In this document: positions 43,875 to 53,149 of the stretch, piece after piece | How the letters are laid out: each line of letters starts with the position of its first letter | How positions within the stretch are numbered: position 1 is the first letter of the stretch | Assembly (NCBI GenBank): GCA_030706735.1 | Contig: JAUZNZ010000015.1 | Coordinates: forward strand, 1-64,000 | Source of the DNA: Bacteroidota bacterium | GTDB taxonomy: Bacteria > Bacteroidota > Bacteroidia > Chitinophagales > Chitinophagaceae | DNA length: 64,000 nucleotides | Direction: 5' to 3' | Position numbers and translations under genes: made by a program | The notes under the pieces: generated by a model | Seen by the model: only the letters and a program-made list of their open reading frames with translations | Database searches by the model: none | What the model was told of the DNA's origin: nothing

Positions 43875-45470
43875 TTAATAGCCCTTGTTTTGGATCAGGT
43901 TCGGGTTGGCGGCCAGGTCGACAGAAGGCAGTGGGAAGACGTTAAAGTGGCCATCCACATTGGTTCCCGAGGATACGCCACCCTTCCAGGGCCAGAGGTA
44001 GCTGTTGCCCGTGAACAATCCGTAGCGGATCAGGTCGGTCCGCCGGAAACATTCCCAATACAATTCCCGGCCCCGTTCATTCAGCACATCCTGCAGCGTC
44101 AGGCTGGTCACGTCGCCATTGGCATTGCCATACGCCCGTTCGCGCAGCTTGTTGATGTAGGTGATGGCTTGAGCCTGCGAACCGCCCGTGCCGCCCCGAA
44201 GCACTGCTTCGGCATAGATCAGGTATTGCTCGGCAAGACGGAAAAGAGGAAAATCGGTGGAGGCATAGACGCTGGCATTCGTCGGGGTCGTGCCGTTCGA
44301 ATTCACGTTCTGGAACTTGGTCACGGCATATCCGTTGGTAAAGGTCGCGATGCTGTTGATGGTCTCGGACTGTCCATTGGTATAGAACAGCGCCCGCTTG
44401 TCCGTGGAGCCGGTCACATCGGGGAACAGGCTGGGGATGGTGGATGTAACGCGGTTGCCGCCCCATCCTCCGCCCGGCACGCCATAGTTGGCGGGGGTCA
44501 TGGAGCCGCCGATGGAGGCGTTGATGATAAAGGTGGTACCGCCATAGTTCTGCGTATGCTGCCCGTCATAGGCGATCGACAGGATCTGCTCGGTATTGTT
44601 TGTGTTATTGTCCGCCAGGAAGAGGTTGCGATAGTTAGGCAGCAGCACATAGCCCGCGTTGATCACCTTGGAGGAATAGGTGATCGCATCCGTATAGCGG
44701 CCATTGCCCGTACCCAGATAGACCTCGGCATTCAGGTACAATCTCGCCAACAAGGCCCAAACAGCGGCCTGATCCGCGCGTCCATATTCGTTCTGTTTTG
44801 CCGCCACCATCGCATTGGTCTTGTCGAGGTCGAGCAATTCACCCTCGACATAGGCAAAGAGCTTGGTACGATCCGTCTGGGGCGGTAGGAAGCTGGCCCC
44901 GATCGGGCTCTTCTCCGTCGTGAACGGCGGATTGGCAAACAGATCCATCAGCACCCAGTACTGGAAGGCACGGAGGAACCTCGCCTCTGCCCGGAACTGC
45001 TTGATCGTGGTCTGATCGGCGGCGGCGAAAGCGCCGAGGTTCGCATCGGCGGTATTGATGATAAAAGAATTGGCGACCGTGATCTGGTACAGGCACCGGC
45101 TGTACAGGCCGTCCAGGATCACATTCCCCGAGGTCCAGTTCATATTGTGGAAATCGGGCACGCCCGGGTCGTTCCAGGCGCATACGGCCTCGTCGGTGCT
45201 CAGTTCCTGGGCGTCCCAGAGCAGGCGCACAAAATCGGAAGTGCCGGCGTCGATGCCGCCAAGATCTGAAGCGCCGGAACCATTGCTGCTGGTCAGCGCG
45301 TAGGCGCCGTACACCTTGGCAAGCGCCTGCTTGCAGCCGGCCACCGTGCTGTATACATTGGCCGCCGTCGTGGAATTGATGGGGTTGCGGTTGAGGTCCT
45401 TTGTGCAAGCGCTCAACAGGGTCACTACCGATACCGCCATGCTCCCTATTTTAAACAAATCCTTTTTCAT
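43875..45470 (-). CDS. susD: SusD/RagB-family outer-membrane lipoprotein
   Basis: A 531-residue SusD-like protein: lipobox LLSAC (Cys22) then TKDLNRNP, a helical TPR core with AEARFLRAFQYWVLMDLF, the W-A-L-L-A-R-L-Y-L-N-A-E-V-Y-L-G motif, and the C-terminal RERAYGN and LNERGRELYWECFRRTDLIRYG signature. It forms the lid on the SusC channel and binds the polysaccharide. Co-transcribed with SusC (27-base gap). The name is by family; the glucan specificity is inferred from the amylase and SusE-like genes. Confidence 0.94.
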   Translation of the reverse strand: MKKDLFKIGSMAVSVVTLLSACTKDLNRNPINSTTAANVYSTVAGCKQALAKVYGAYALTSSNGSGASDLGGIDAGTSDFVRLLWDAQELSTDEAVCAWNDPGVPDFHNMNWTSGNVILDGLYSRCLYQITVANSFIINTADANLGAFAAADQTTIKQFRAEARFLRAFQYWVLMDLFANPPFTTEKSPIGASFLPPQTDRTKLFAYVEGELLDLDKTNAMVAAKQNEYGRADQAAVWALLARLYLNAEVYLGTGNGRYTDAITYSSKVINAGYVLLPNYRNLFLADNNTNNTEQILSIAYDGQHTQNYGGTTFIINASIGGSMTPANYGVPGGGWGGNRVTSTIPSLFPDVTGSTDKRALFYTNGQSETINSIATFTNGYAVTKFQNVNSNGTTPTNASVYASTDFPLFRLAEQYLIYAEAVLRGGTGGSQAQAITYINKLRERAYGNANGDVTSLTLQDVLNERGRELYWECFRRTDLIRYGLFTGNSYLWPWKGGVSSGTNVDGHFNVFPLPSVDLAANPNLIQNKGY

Positions 45471-45497
45471 ATCTGGTAATTTGAATAGTATTGTTAA

Positions 45498-48400
45498 TTA
45501 GAACCCAATGTTTACGCCCAGCGTATAGGTTCTGGGCCTGGGATAAATATTGTTGTCGATACCCCCATAGATCTCCGGATCGAGACCCGAATACTTGGTG
45601 ATGACGAACACATTCTGGCAGTTCAGGTTCAGATTCAAACGAGCCTTGCCGTCCCATATCTTGCCTACATAATAATTTACGCTGAGGTTGTCCATTTTGA
45701 CAAAGCTCCCGTTCTCCACATAGAAGTCAGAAAAATACTGGTTGTTGATAAAGTTCGACTTCGTATAGGAGGTCAGCGTGTTCTCCAGGAAGTTGCTCGG
45801 GTTGAGGATCGATCGTTGCACCGCCACGTTCGCCGCTACGTTGTTATAGACATAGTTGCCGAAATTGGCGCGGAGGACCGTCTTGAACTCCCAGGACTTG
45901 ATCTTGACGCCGGTGCTGAACCCTACGATATACGGGGCGAAGGGTGACTTGTAGTGATAAGCGTCGGGAGAGCTCGGCGGCGGCGAGATCTGGCCGTCGC
46001 GGTTGCGATCCACATACAACCCTTCGATCGGCATGCCTGATTTGGGATCATATACCTGTTGAAGGACAAAGAAAGAGAAGGGCGTATATCCGACCGTTTG
46101 CATCTGGATCGTGTTCCCGGTACCGCCGGAAATATTGCCCGCGGCATCGCCGAAGAAGCCCGGCTGGTTGCCGCCATTGGTCAACTGTTTGACCTTGATG
46201 TCCTCGTAGGTGAAATTGAAATTGACATCCCAGGTAAGGTTCGGGGTCTTGACCGGCGTGGTGTTCAGGTTGAACTCGAAGCCCTTGCTGATCATGTCGC
46301 CGATATTGATCGTAGCCTGGTTCGAAAAGTTGGTCGCGTCGGGGATAAAGACCAGGTTTTGAAGCTTGGTGATGTCCTTATAATAATAGTCCATCGTACC
46401 CGTTATCCGGTTGCCGAATAAACCGAAGTCCAGGCCGATATCCGTTGAGGCCGTCTGCTCCCATTGCAGGTTGGCCACAAATGGGGCCGGCGTATACATA
46501 TAATAGTAGGTATTGCCAAACTCGTACTGGCTGCCGTTCTGGCTAAGCGAATAGGTCGGCAGATAACTGTAGTTGCCGATCCCGTCCTGGTTGCCCACGA
46601 TCCCATAGCTGCCGCGAAGTTTCAGGTCGGTGAGAAAATTGACATTCTTCAGGAAGTTCTCCTGGTTGAGGCGCCAGGCCAGGGCGACGGCGGGGAAAGT
46701 TCCCCAACGGTCGTTGGGCGCGAAGCGGGAGGATCCGTCCGTACGCAGGGAGGCCGTCAGGATATATTTGTCGGCAAATTCGTAGATCACGCGGCCGAAA
46801 TAGGAGAGCAAGGTATTCTGTTGAATGCCGAAGGGATACAGCGGCGCGCTTGCCGGGATCGTGTCCCCTTTGGAATCGAAATGGGCGTAATTGTTCGTCG
46901 TAATCTTATTGTCATAATATCCATAGCCCGCCATGGCGCTTACCGTGCTTCGGATGGAAGGAATGCTCTTCGAATAGTCCAGCTTGAACTCCAGCACGCG
47001 ATAATCCAGCGAGGTCTTGTATTGGGTGTTATATCCGTGGTTGCTCGTCGTCGTCCAGGCTTGTGCCGCATTGCCGGGCTCGTTGATGGTGCCCGAGCCG
47101 TCCGCCTTGTCGAGGCCCAGGTTCAGGTTGGCATGCAGGTCCGGGAAAAAATGCAGCTTATAATCGATCACCGCGTTGCCGAATAGCCTTTTCACCGAGG
47201 CCACATCCTTCTTTTGGTTGAGCAAGGCGACGGGATTGCGATTCGAATTCACATTGGGGATGCCCGGTGAGGATTCCCACTCGAAATAATCCCCATAGGG
47301 ACTGCCCTTCTTGTAAGGTGATTGGGTCGGGTCGAAGGTCACCGCATTGCCGATGGCGCTCTGGTTGCCGAATCGCGGGGTAGCGATCGCGCCTGTCGCG
47401 TTGATATCGATCCGCAGGTGATCGTCCAGGAGGTGTGGGCTGAGGCTGATGGCGGCGGAATGGCGCTGAAGCATGTCTGTCTTCAGGATGCCCTGCTGGT
47501 TCAGATAGCCATAAGAAATACGGTAAGGCATGAGGCTGCCGACGGAACCGGTCATGCTGATGTTGCTGCTGCTGAATATGGCCTGGCGATAGATCAGATC
47601 CTGCCAGTTGGTATTGGCTGTTCCCAGCATCGCCTTTTGCGCCGCCGTGCCGTTGGCGTTGACATAGGTCCGGAACTGGTCGGCGCTCAAAACGCTTTCC
47701 TTTTTAGCCAGGGTTTGATCCCCCAGCGCCGTATTGAAATTGAATTGGGGAGGCCCGCTCTTCCCTTTCTTTGTCGTGATCATGATGACCCCACTTGCCG
47801 CGCGGGAACCGTAAATGGCCGAGGCGGCCGCATCCTTCAACACGGTAAAGCTTTCAATGTCGTTGGGGTTGACCAGGTCCAGGTCATTGGCGATGCCGGG
47901 TATGCCGCTGCCGCTAAGCGGGAGCCCGTCGATCACGATCAACGGGTCGTTATTGCCGCTGAGCGAGGCCAGGCCGCGAATACGGATCGTACTGCCGGCG
48001 CCGGGCGAGCCTCCGTTCGGTGTGACGTTGACGCCCGCCAGCTTACCCGCGATCAGTTGATCCGGGGAAGTAATGGCGCCCGTCTGGAAATCTTTTGTGC
48101 CCACCGTGGCGATAGATCCGGTCAGGTCCTTCTTCTTCGCCGTACCATAGCCGATCACCACGACATCGGTGAGTGATACGTTGGAGGCCGTCAGCGTGAC
48201 CGCCATCACGGTTCCTTCCACGGGTATCTCACGGGTGGTAAATCCTATGGACGAAAAGAACAGGCTTCTCGTGCCCGGGGCGACGGTGATGCGGAACTCC
48301 CCTTTGTCGTCGGTAGTGGTTCCTCTTTGTGATCCAGTGGGCACTACCGATATCCCCCTCAACGGGCTGCCATCTCTGGAGTCCGTGACTTTTCCGGTGA

Positions 48401-48506
48401 TCACTTTGTTTTGTGCTGTTGCAGGAATGCCCAGAAGAGCGGTTAGGCATACCAGTAAGGCCGGGTAAAGGACGCCCGTCCTGGCAAGCAATCTTTTCTT
48501 TCTCAT
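45498..48506 (-). CDS. susC: SusC/RagA TonB-dependent outer-membrane transporter
   Basis: A signal peptide (ends ATAQ), a CarboxypepD_reg-like domain (about 33-110, VITGKVTDSRDGSPLRGISV), the TonB-box region DVVVIGYGTAKKKDLTGS, a plug with DPLIVIDGLPL and YGSRAASGVIMITTKKG, and a 700-residue barrel ending in YTLGVNIGF. The 1002-residue length fits the family. It imports oligosaccharides with SusD using TonB energy. First structural gene after a pair of palindromes that a Nudix-type regulator may bind. Confidence 0.96.
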   Translation of the reverse strand: MRKKRLLARTGVLYPALLVCLTALLGIPATAQNKVITGKVTDSRDGSPLRGISVVPTGSQRGTTTDDKGEFRITVAPGTRSLFFSSIGFTTREIPVEGTVMAVTLTASNVSLTDVVVIGYGTAKKKDLTGSIATVGTKDFQTGAITSPDQLIAGKLAGVNVTPNGGSPGAGSTIRIRGLASLSGNNDPLIVIDGLPLSGSGIPGIANDLDLVNPNDIESFTVLKDAAASAIYGSRAASGVIMITTKKGKSGPPQFNFNTALGDQTLAKKESVLSADQFRTYVNANGTAAQKAMLGTANTNWQDLIYRQAIFSSSNISMTGSVGSLMPYRISYGYLNQQGILKTDMLQRHSAAISLSPHLLDDHLRIDINATGAIATPRFGNQSAIGNAVTFDPTQSPYKKGSPYGDYFEWESSPGIPNVNSNRNPVALLNQKKDVASVKRLFGNAVIDYKLHFFPDLHANLNLGLDKADGSGTINEPGNAAQAWTTTSNHGYNTQYKTSLDYRVLEFKLDYSKSIPSIRSTVSAMAGYGYYDNKITTNNYAHFDSKGDTIPASAPLYPFGIQQNTLLSYFGRVIYEFADKYILTASLRTDGSSRFAPNDRWGTFPAVALAWRLNQENFLKNVNFLTDLKLRGSYGIVGNQDGIGNYSYLPTYSLSQNGSQYEFGNTYYYMYTPAPFVANLQWEQTASTDIGLDFGLFGNRITGTMDYYYKDITKLQNLVFIPDATNFSNQATINIGDMISKGFEFNLNTTPVKTPNLTWDVNFNFTYEDIKVKQLTNGGNQPGFFGDAAGNISGGTGNTIQMQTVGYTPFSFFVLQQVYDPKSGMPIEGLYVDRNRDGQISPPPSSPDAYHYKSPFAPYIVGFSTGVKIKSWEFKTVLRANFGNYVYNNVAANVAVQRSILNPSNFLENTLTSYTKSNFINNQYFSDFYVENGSFVKMDNLSVNYYVGKIWDGKARLNLNLNCQNVFVITKYSGLDPEIYGGIDNNIYPRPRTYTLGVNIGF

Positions 48507-48534
48507 ATACCCTCGTTAATTTTGATTGTTACAG

Positions 48535-48575
48535 TGTGTATAATTTACACAATCTTAATGTGTAAATTATACACA
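48535..48575 (-). promoter_or_regulatory. Twin palindromic operators before the sus operon
   Basis: Two 17-base sites, 48535-48551 and 48559-48575, each have TGTGTA and TACACA arms around a 5-base AT centre, and are exact reverse complements of each other. Their centres are 24 bases apart (a little over two helical turns). A weak promoter (TTG, 19 bases, TAAATATTG, 48575-48606) lies just upstream on the minus strand, so bound regulator would cover the start site. The regulator gene at 48650-49387 ends 75 bases away. Confidence 0.75.
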
Positions 48576-48649
48576 ATATTTAGGAAAATTTTTGATTTTT
48601 CCAATTTTCAGCAAAAGATTTCTATATTAAATTTTAGCAGGGACGCCGA

Positions 48650-49387
48650 TCAGAAATCGATCCCGAACCATTTCTTCCTCTCTTTCTTTTTGTACTTATC
48701 ATAGTTGAAGCGGTACAATTTGCCGGGACGGTGCGGAACGTCCGTCTCCAGTTCGCCGGTATCCTCCAACAGGTCCATCGAAAAGAATTTCTTGCGGAAG
48801 TTCCGCCGGTCGAGCTTGACGTCCAGGATGGCTTCGTAAAGATTTTGCAACTCCCTCAGCGAGAATTGTTTGGGTAAAAGGCTAAAGCCCAGGGGGTGCT
48901 CCTGGATACGGCGCTGCAGCCATTCATAGCAAACCATCAGGATCGTTTTATGGTCGAAGGCCATTTCGGAGATCGTGGTCACGCGGTGCCAGTGCACTTC
49001 ATTCGCCAGGATCTTCAATTTGTGGTGCTCGATATTGACCAGGGAGGCATACGCGATGGTGACCACCCTGCCCGCCGGGTGGCGGCCGATCTGGCCAAAG
49101 CTCCTTACCTGCTCCAGGTACACGTCATCCATCCCGGTACGTTCCCGCAGGATGCGATAGGCGGCCTGATCCAGATCCTCATGGTTGTGTACCAGGTCGC
49201 CCAGCAGGGAAAATTTATCCTCGAACCCCTCCAGGTCGGACTTGATCAGCAGCACCTTCAATTCGTTATCGTCAAAACCGAAGATCACGCAATCGACGGA
49301 AATGCCGATAATCCCATCGCTTTCCAGCTGCTTGAGGATGGTTGAAACATTCTTATGGCTGCTTGCCGACGGTGTTTTAAGGTCCAT
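48650..49387 (-). CDS. Nudix-fold transcriptional regulator (NrtR/AraR-like)
   Basis: The N-terminal 150 residues are a Nudix domain, but the Nudix box is degenerate: where EAAxREL-EETG is expected it reads AAYRILRERTGM, losing two of the acidic metal ligands, so hydrolysis is unlikely and the domain may bind a sugar or nucleotide effector. The C-terminal 90 residues are a winged helix with SLRELQNLYEAIL and DRRNFRKKFFSM, as in NrtR and Bacteroidota AraR. It stands directly upstream of susC on the same strand and is the best candidate to bind the paired palindromes there. Confidence 0.88.
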   Translation of the reverse strand: MDLKTPSASSHKNVSTILKQLESDGIIGISVDCVIFGFDDNELKVLLIKSDLEGFEDKFSLLGDLVHNHEDLDQAAYRILRERTGMDDVYLEQVRSFGQIGRHPAGRVVTIAYASLVNIEHHKLKILANEVHWHRVTTISEMAFDHKTILMVCYEWLQRRIQEHPLGFSLLPKQFSLRELQNLYEAILDVKLDRRNFRKKFFSMDLLEDTGELETDVPHRPGKLYRFNYDKYKKKERKKWFGIDF

Positions 49388-49521
49388 ACAAGTACGAATT
49401 TAATATACTGCTGAAATTTATTCTGTACTATTTTTATCCATTCCTTGCCGGCCTGCTCCCGGAGGCAAAATTCCTGGCAGGCGGATCGATTCACTTATTT
49501 TTACCGTATCAAAACCCAGCT

Positions 49522-51696
49522 ATGTATTCCGCCGATCAGACCCAACGACTTCAGAAGCAGACCGCAGCCCTGCTGACCCGCGCCCGGAGCGGATCTCTCG
49601 CCGTCAAGGACCTGGAAAAGTTGCGTGAAGCCCTGCGATTCCACGAGTATCGCTATGCCATCATGAACGATCCCCTGATCTCCGACTTCGAGTACGATAC
49701 ATTATATAAGGAGCTCGAAAAGGTCGAGTCCGCACATCCTGAATTGGTGGACGCCTCCTCGCCCACGCAACGGGTCGCCAAGGGGTTGACCAAAGACTTT
49801 CCCACCGTGCAGCACCTGGTTCCGATGCTATCCCTGGAGAATTCCTACAACGCCGAAGACCTGCTCGACTGGGACCGCAAAGCCAGGGAGCTGTCGGACC
49901 TCAATGAACTGGAGTACTGCGTGGAGCCGAAATTCGACGGGGCCAGCATCTCCCTGATCTATGAAGACGATCTGCTCCTGCGCGGAGTGACGCGCGGGGA
50001 TGGCGTGGCAGGAGACGAGATCACGACCAATATCCGGCAGATCAGGTCGGTGCCCCTGAAGGCCGCTTTTTCGCAGTATGGCATCCACCTGATCGAGATC
50101 CGCGGAGAAGTGCTGATGAATAAAGACAATTTTGCCAAATACAATGAACAGCTGGCGAAAGAGGGTCAGGCGCCATTGGCCAATCCACGCAATGCCGCAG
50201 CCGGGTCGCTTCGCATCAAGGATCCGAGGGAGGTCAGCCGACGCAATCTCGAAGCTTTTCTCTATCACGTGAGCTATTTCACGACGATTGACGGCTGGCA
50301 AATGGCGGACGGTCATCTTTCCGCCACCTCCGCCTCCCCTGCGGCCTCCGGTAAACGCAAAGCCGCGGCAGGAGAGATCCACAAAGCCTTGCAGACCCAC
50401 AGCGGCTCACTCAAAATGCTCTGGGACCTCGGATTTCGCAGCCCGCAAAAAGAACGACGCCTATTGAAGGGCATCCGGGAAGTGATCGACTACTGCGAAG
50501 CATTCGAAAAAGGGCGCGATGGCCTCCCCTATGAGATCGATGGCATGGTGATCAAAGTGAATGATATCGCCTTGCAGGATAAGATGGGCATGACGACTCA
50601 CCATCCCCGCTGGGCCATCGCTTTCAAATTCAAGGCCCGCCAGGCCACCAGCACGTTACGTAAGGTCGAATTTCAGGTAGGCCGCACCGGCAGCATTACT
50701 CCGGTCGGAAAGATCGACCCCGTCCCGCTTAGCGGCGTGACCATCAGTTCCGTGTCCCTGTTCAATGAAGAGGTTGTTCGCGAAAAGGATCTTCGTATCG
50801 GCGACCGGGTACTGGTAGAGCGTGCGGGAGACGTCATCCCGTACATCGTCAAGCCGCTTGCCGAGTTGCGCACGGGAAAGGAAACGCCGATCGTATTCCC
50901 AAGGAAATGTCCGGTCTGCAAGCATGATCTGGTCAAGCCCGAGGGGGAGGCCGTATGGCGTTGCATGAATATCAATTGTGAAGCGCAGGTCGTGGAACGG
51001 ATCATCCACTTTGCCAGCAAGGACGCAATGGATATCCGCAGTTTCGGAGACGCTAACGTTCGCAAGTTCTTCGACCTCGGATATCTTAGGAATATTCCGG
51101 GCATCTATACACTGCCCTATGACAAGATCAGGGAACTGGAAGGCTATGGCGAAAAGAGCGTCGCCAACTTGCAGTCGGCTATCGAGACCTCGAGACATCA
51201 GCCCCTGCACCGCCTGATCTATGGCCTCGGCATTCGCTATGTAGGTGAAACGACGGCAAAGATCCTGGCCGCGGCAGTATCCAACCTTTCCGAATTCGCG
51301 GACTATTCCATGGAAGACCTGCAAAACCTGGAGGACGTCGGGCCCAAAGTAGGGGCCAGCGTGTACGAATTCTTCCACGACAAGGACAATCTGAAATTGC
51401 TCGACCAACTGAAGTCATTGGGCCTCAACCTGACCAGTCACCGGTCGGCCGCTCCTACCGGAGGCAACCTCGATGGGCAAACGTTCCTTTTCACGGGTAC
51501 CCTGCAACGCCTGAAACGCGCTGAAGCGGAAGAAATGGTCGAAAAGAACGGCGGCAAGTTACTGAGCGGCGTTAGCAGCAAGCTCAACTACCTGATCGTG
51601 GGTGAAGACGCCGGCAGCAAGCTGGAGAAAGCCAGGAAAATCCCCTCGATCCGCATCCTCACCGAGGACGAATTCCTCAAGCTGGTCGAAGACTGA
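49522..51696 (+). CDS. ligA: NAD-dependent DNA ligase
   Basis: The adenylation domain contains the motif KFDGA with Lys137 as the AMP-accepting residue; then an OB fold, a four-Cys zinc finger (CPVC...CMNINC), helix-hairpin-helix repeats and a C-terminal BRCT domain from about residue 645 (LDGQTFLFTGTL). The 724-residue length is slightly above usual because of an Ala/Ser/Lys-rich insertion near residues 265-285. It seals nicks in replication and repair. An essential gene; intact here. Confidence 0.96.
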   Translation: MYSADQTQRLQKQTAALLTRARSGSLAVKDLEKLREALRFHEYRYAIMNDPLISDFEYDTLYKELEKVESAHPELVDASSPTQRVAKGLTKDFPTVQHLVPMLSLENSYNAEDLLDWDRKARELSDLNELEYCVEPKFDGASISLIYEDDLLLRGVTRGDGVAGDEITTNIRQIRSVPLKAAFSQYGIHLIEIRGEVLMNKDNFAKYNEQLAKEGQAPLANPRNAAAGSLRIKDPREVSRRNLEAFLYHVSYFTTIDGWQMADGHLSATSASPAASGKRKAAAGEIHKALQTHSGSLKMLWDLGFRSPQKERRLLKGIREVIDYCEAFEKGRDGLPYEIDGMVIKVNDIALQDKMGMTTHHPRWAIAFKFKARQATSTLRKVEFQVGRTGSITPVGKIDPVPLSGVTISSVSLFNEEVVREKDLRIGDRVLVERAGDVIPYIVKPLAELRTGKETPIVFPRKCPVCKHDLVKPEGEAVWRCMNINCEAQVVERIIHFASKDAMDIRSFGDANVRKFFDLGYLRNIPGIYTLPYDKIRELEGYGEKSVANLQSAIETSRHQPLHRLIYGLGIRYVGETTAKILAAAVSNLSEFADYSMEDLQNLEDVGPKVGASVYEFFHDKDNLKLLDQLKSLGLNLTSHRSAAPTGGNLDGQTFLFTGTLQRLKRAEAEEMVEKNGGKLLSGVSSKLNYLIVGEDAGSKLEKARKIPSIRILTEDEFLKLVED

Positions 51697-51824
51697 GGCG
51701 CCCGGACCGAGACGGAAAAATCCGTTGAAACCCGCCGCTTTCGGGCCTCCGAACATATAATAATATTTTCTTACGTTACTGGAAATTCGAAAATCTTTTC
51801 CGTAACTTTAAAAAAATTGTAGGC

Positions 51825-52388
51825 ATGATTAGAAAACTCACCGGCGAAGTGTGGAAACCTTTGCAGTTTCCCGGCTGGAAACAACTCCGAAAAAAATACG
51901 CACTATCCTCACTGGGTCGCGTAGCCAGTTACTCAGAGGATATCGTGGCCGATGGCAAGTTGCTCAACGGCAGCCTTACAACCGGCTACAAAACGCTTAA
52001 CCTGCATCGCCCGGGTAATAACGGCACCCTGTACATCCACCGGGAGATCGCAAGACTCTTCCTTTCGAAAGGATCCGCCAGGCACAAATACGTGATTCAC
52101 GTAAACCACAACAAACTGGACAATGCCGCCAAAAACCTGAAATGGGCAAGCCTCGAAGAGATGATCGGTCATCAGCAAAAGAGTCCCGCCAAGATCGCCT
52201 ACAAGAAGGTGCAGGCCAACCGTACCGTCGGACTGAAACTGACCGCCGGCCAGGTTAAGACCATCAAGAAGACCCTGTCGAGCAAGAACCGTCAACTCAC
52301 CATCAAGCGCCTGGCCGAAAAATACAAGGTCAGCGAAATGACCATGTACCGCATCAAGAGCGGCGAAAACTGGGGAAGGATCAAATAG
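51825..52388 (+). CDS. NUMOD4/HNH protein with C-terminal HTH
   Basis: The N-terminus has the NUMOD4 pattern (VWKPLQFPGW, then YALSSLGRVASY), followed by an HNH_3-like segment: HREIARLF, VIHVNHNKLDNAAKNLKWAS. The C-terminal 55 residues are a helix-turn-helix with TIKRLAEKYKVSEMTMYRI. This is the modular plan of phage and intron-borne homing endonucleases, but no intron, intein or phage gene is near. Possibly a free-standing nuclease or a domesticated DNA-binding protein. The HNH catalytic set appears partly preserved (His in VNHN). Confidence 0.83.
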   Translation: MIRKLTGEVWKPLQFPGWKQLRKKYALSSLGRVASYSEDIVADGKLLNGSLTTGYKTLNLHRPGNNGTLYIHREIARLFLSKGSARHKYVIHVNHNKLDNAAKNLKWASLEEMIGHQQKSPAKIAYKKVQANRTVGLKLTAGQVKTIKKTLSSKNRQLTIKRLAEKYKVSEMTMYRIKSGENWGRIK

Positions 52389-52420
52389 CATCGCCGGCAC
52401 CCGTGTCAAGCTTCGAATTC

Positions 52421-53083
52421 ATGTTGCAATCTTCTACGCTCCGTTTCCTTACCAACCTCAAAAAGAACAATAACAAACCCTGGTTCGAATCCAACAAGAA
52501 TGCTTACCTGCTTGCCAGGCAGGATATGGAAGGCTGTGTGCAAAAGCTGATCGACGGCCTCGGAAAGTCGGATCCGGCCATCGCCGCACTCAAAGCAAAG
52601 GATTGCCTATTCCGCATTTACCGGGACGTTCGATTTTCCAAGGATAAAACGCCATATAAGGTCAGCCTGAGCGCCGCATTCAACAGACAGGGAAAGAATG
52701 CGCCCGGCGCCGGCTTTTATTTTCATTGCGAGCCCGGCAATAATATGGTCGGAGGCGGCATGTGGATGCCGACGCCCGAAGAGCTGGCCGGGATCCGCCA
52801 GGAGATAGACTACAATTTCGACGAATGGAAAAAGATCATCGGCCGGCCGGCCTTCCGACGGCTGTTCCCCGACGGCATTGAAGGAGGCGAAGTGCTATCA
52901 CGGCTGCCAAAGGGCTACGAAGAGCAAAACCCAGCCATCGGATTCCTGAAGATGAAGAGTTTTGTCGTCACCCGCACCCTCACCGATGCCGACATGGTAT
53001 CCGGATCCCTGGTCAAAAAGGTGCTTGAAACGTTTGAAACGATGAAGGAATTTACCGCCTTCCTGAACAGGGCCGTCGAATAA
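52421..53083 (+). CDS. DUF2461-family protein
   Basis: Family features: LRFLTNLKKNNNKPWFESNK at the start, then FRIYRDVRFSKDKTPYK, GFYFHCEPG and GGGMWMPTPEEL. These are the signature blocks of DUF2461 (also TIGR02453). The function is unknown. ATG 52421 gives a start near the conserved block; the GTG at 52403 would add six residues. The gene converges with dapA, with 66 bases between stops. Confidence 0.88.
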   Translation: MLQSSTLRFLTNLKKNNNKPWFESNKNAYLLARQDMEGCVQKLIDGLGKSDPAIAALKAKDCLFRIYRDVRFSKDKTPYKVSLSAAFNRQGKNAPGAGFYFHCEPGNNMVGGGMWMPTPEELAGIRQEIDYNFDEWKKIIGRPAFRRLFPDGIEGGEVLSRLPKGYEEQNPAIGFLKMKSFVVTRTLTDADMVSGSLVKKVLETFETMKEFTAFLNRAVE

Positions 53084-53149
53084 TTGCCTACATTTTCCGA
53101 CGCCAGGCCGCATCGCGGTCCTCCGCTGCCCGGATGGAATACGCGCCGG

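Noticed and set aside
38505-48468. Many plus-strand frames of 80-400 codons across the sus locus
   Set aside because: All are shadows of SusC/SusD/SusE/amylase genes, with Arg/Gly/Ile-rich nonsense composition.
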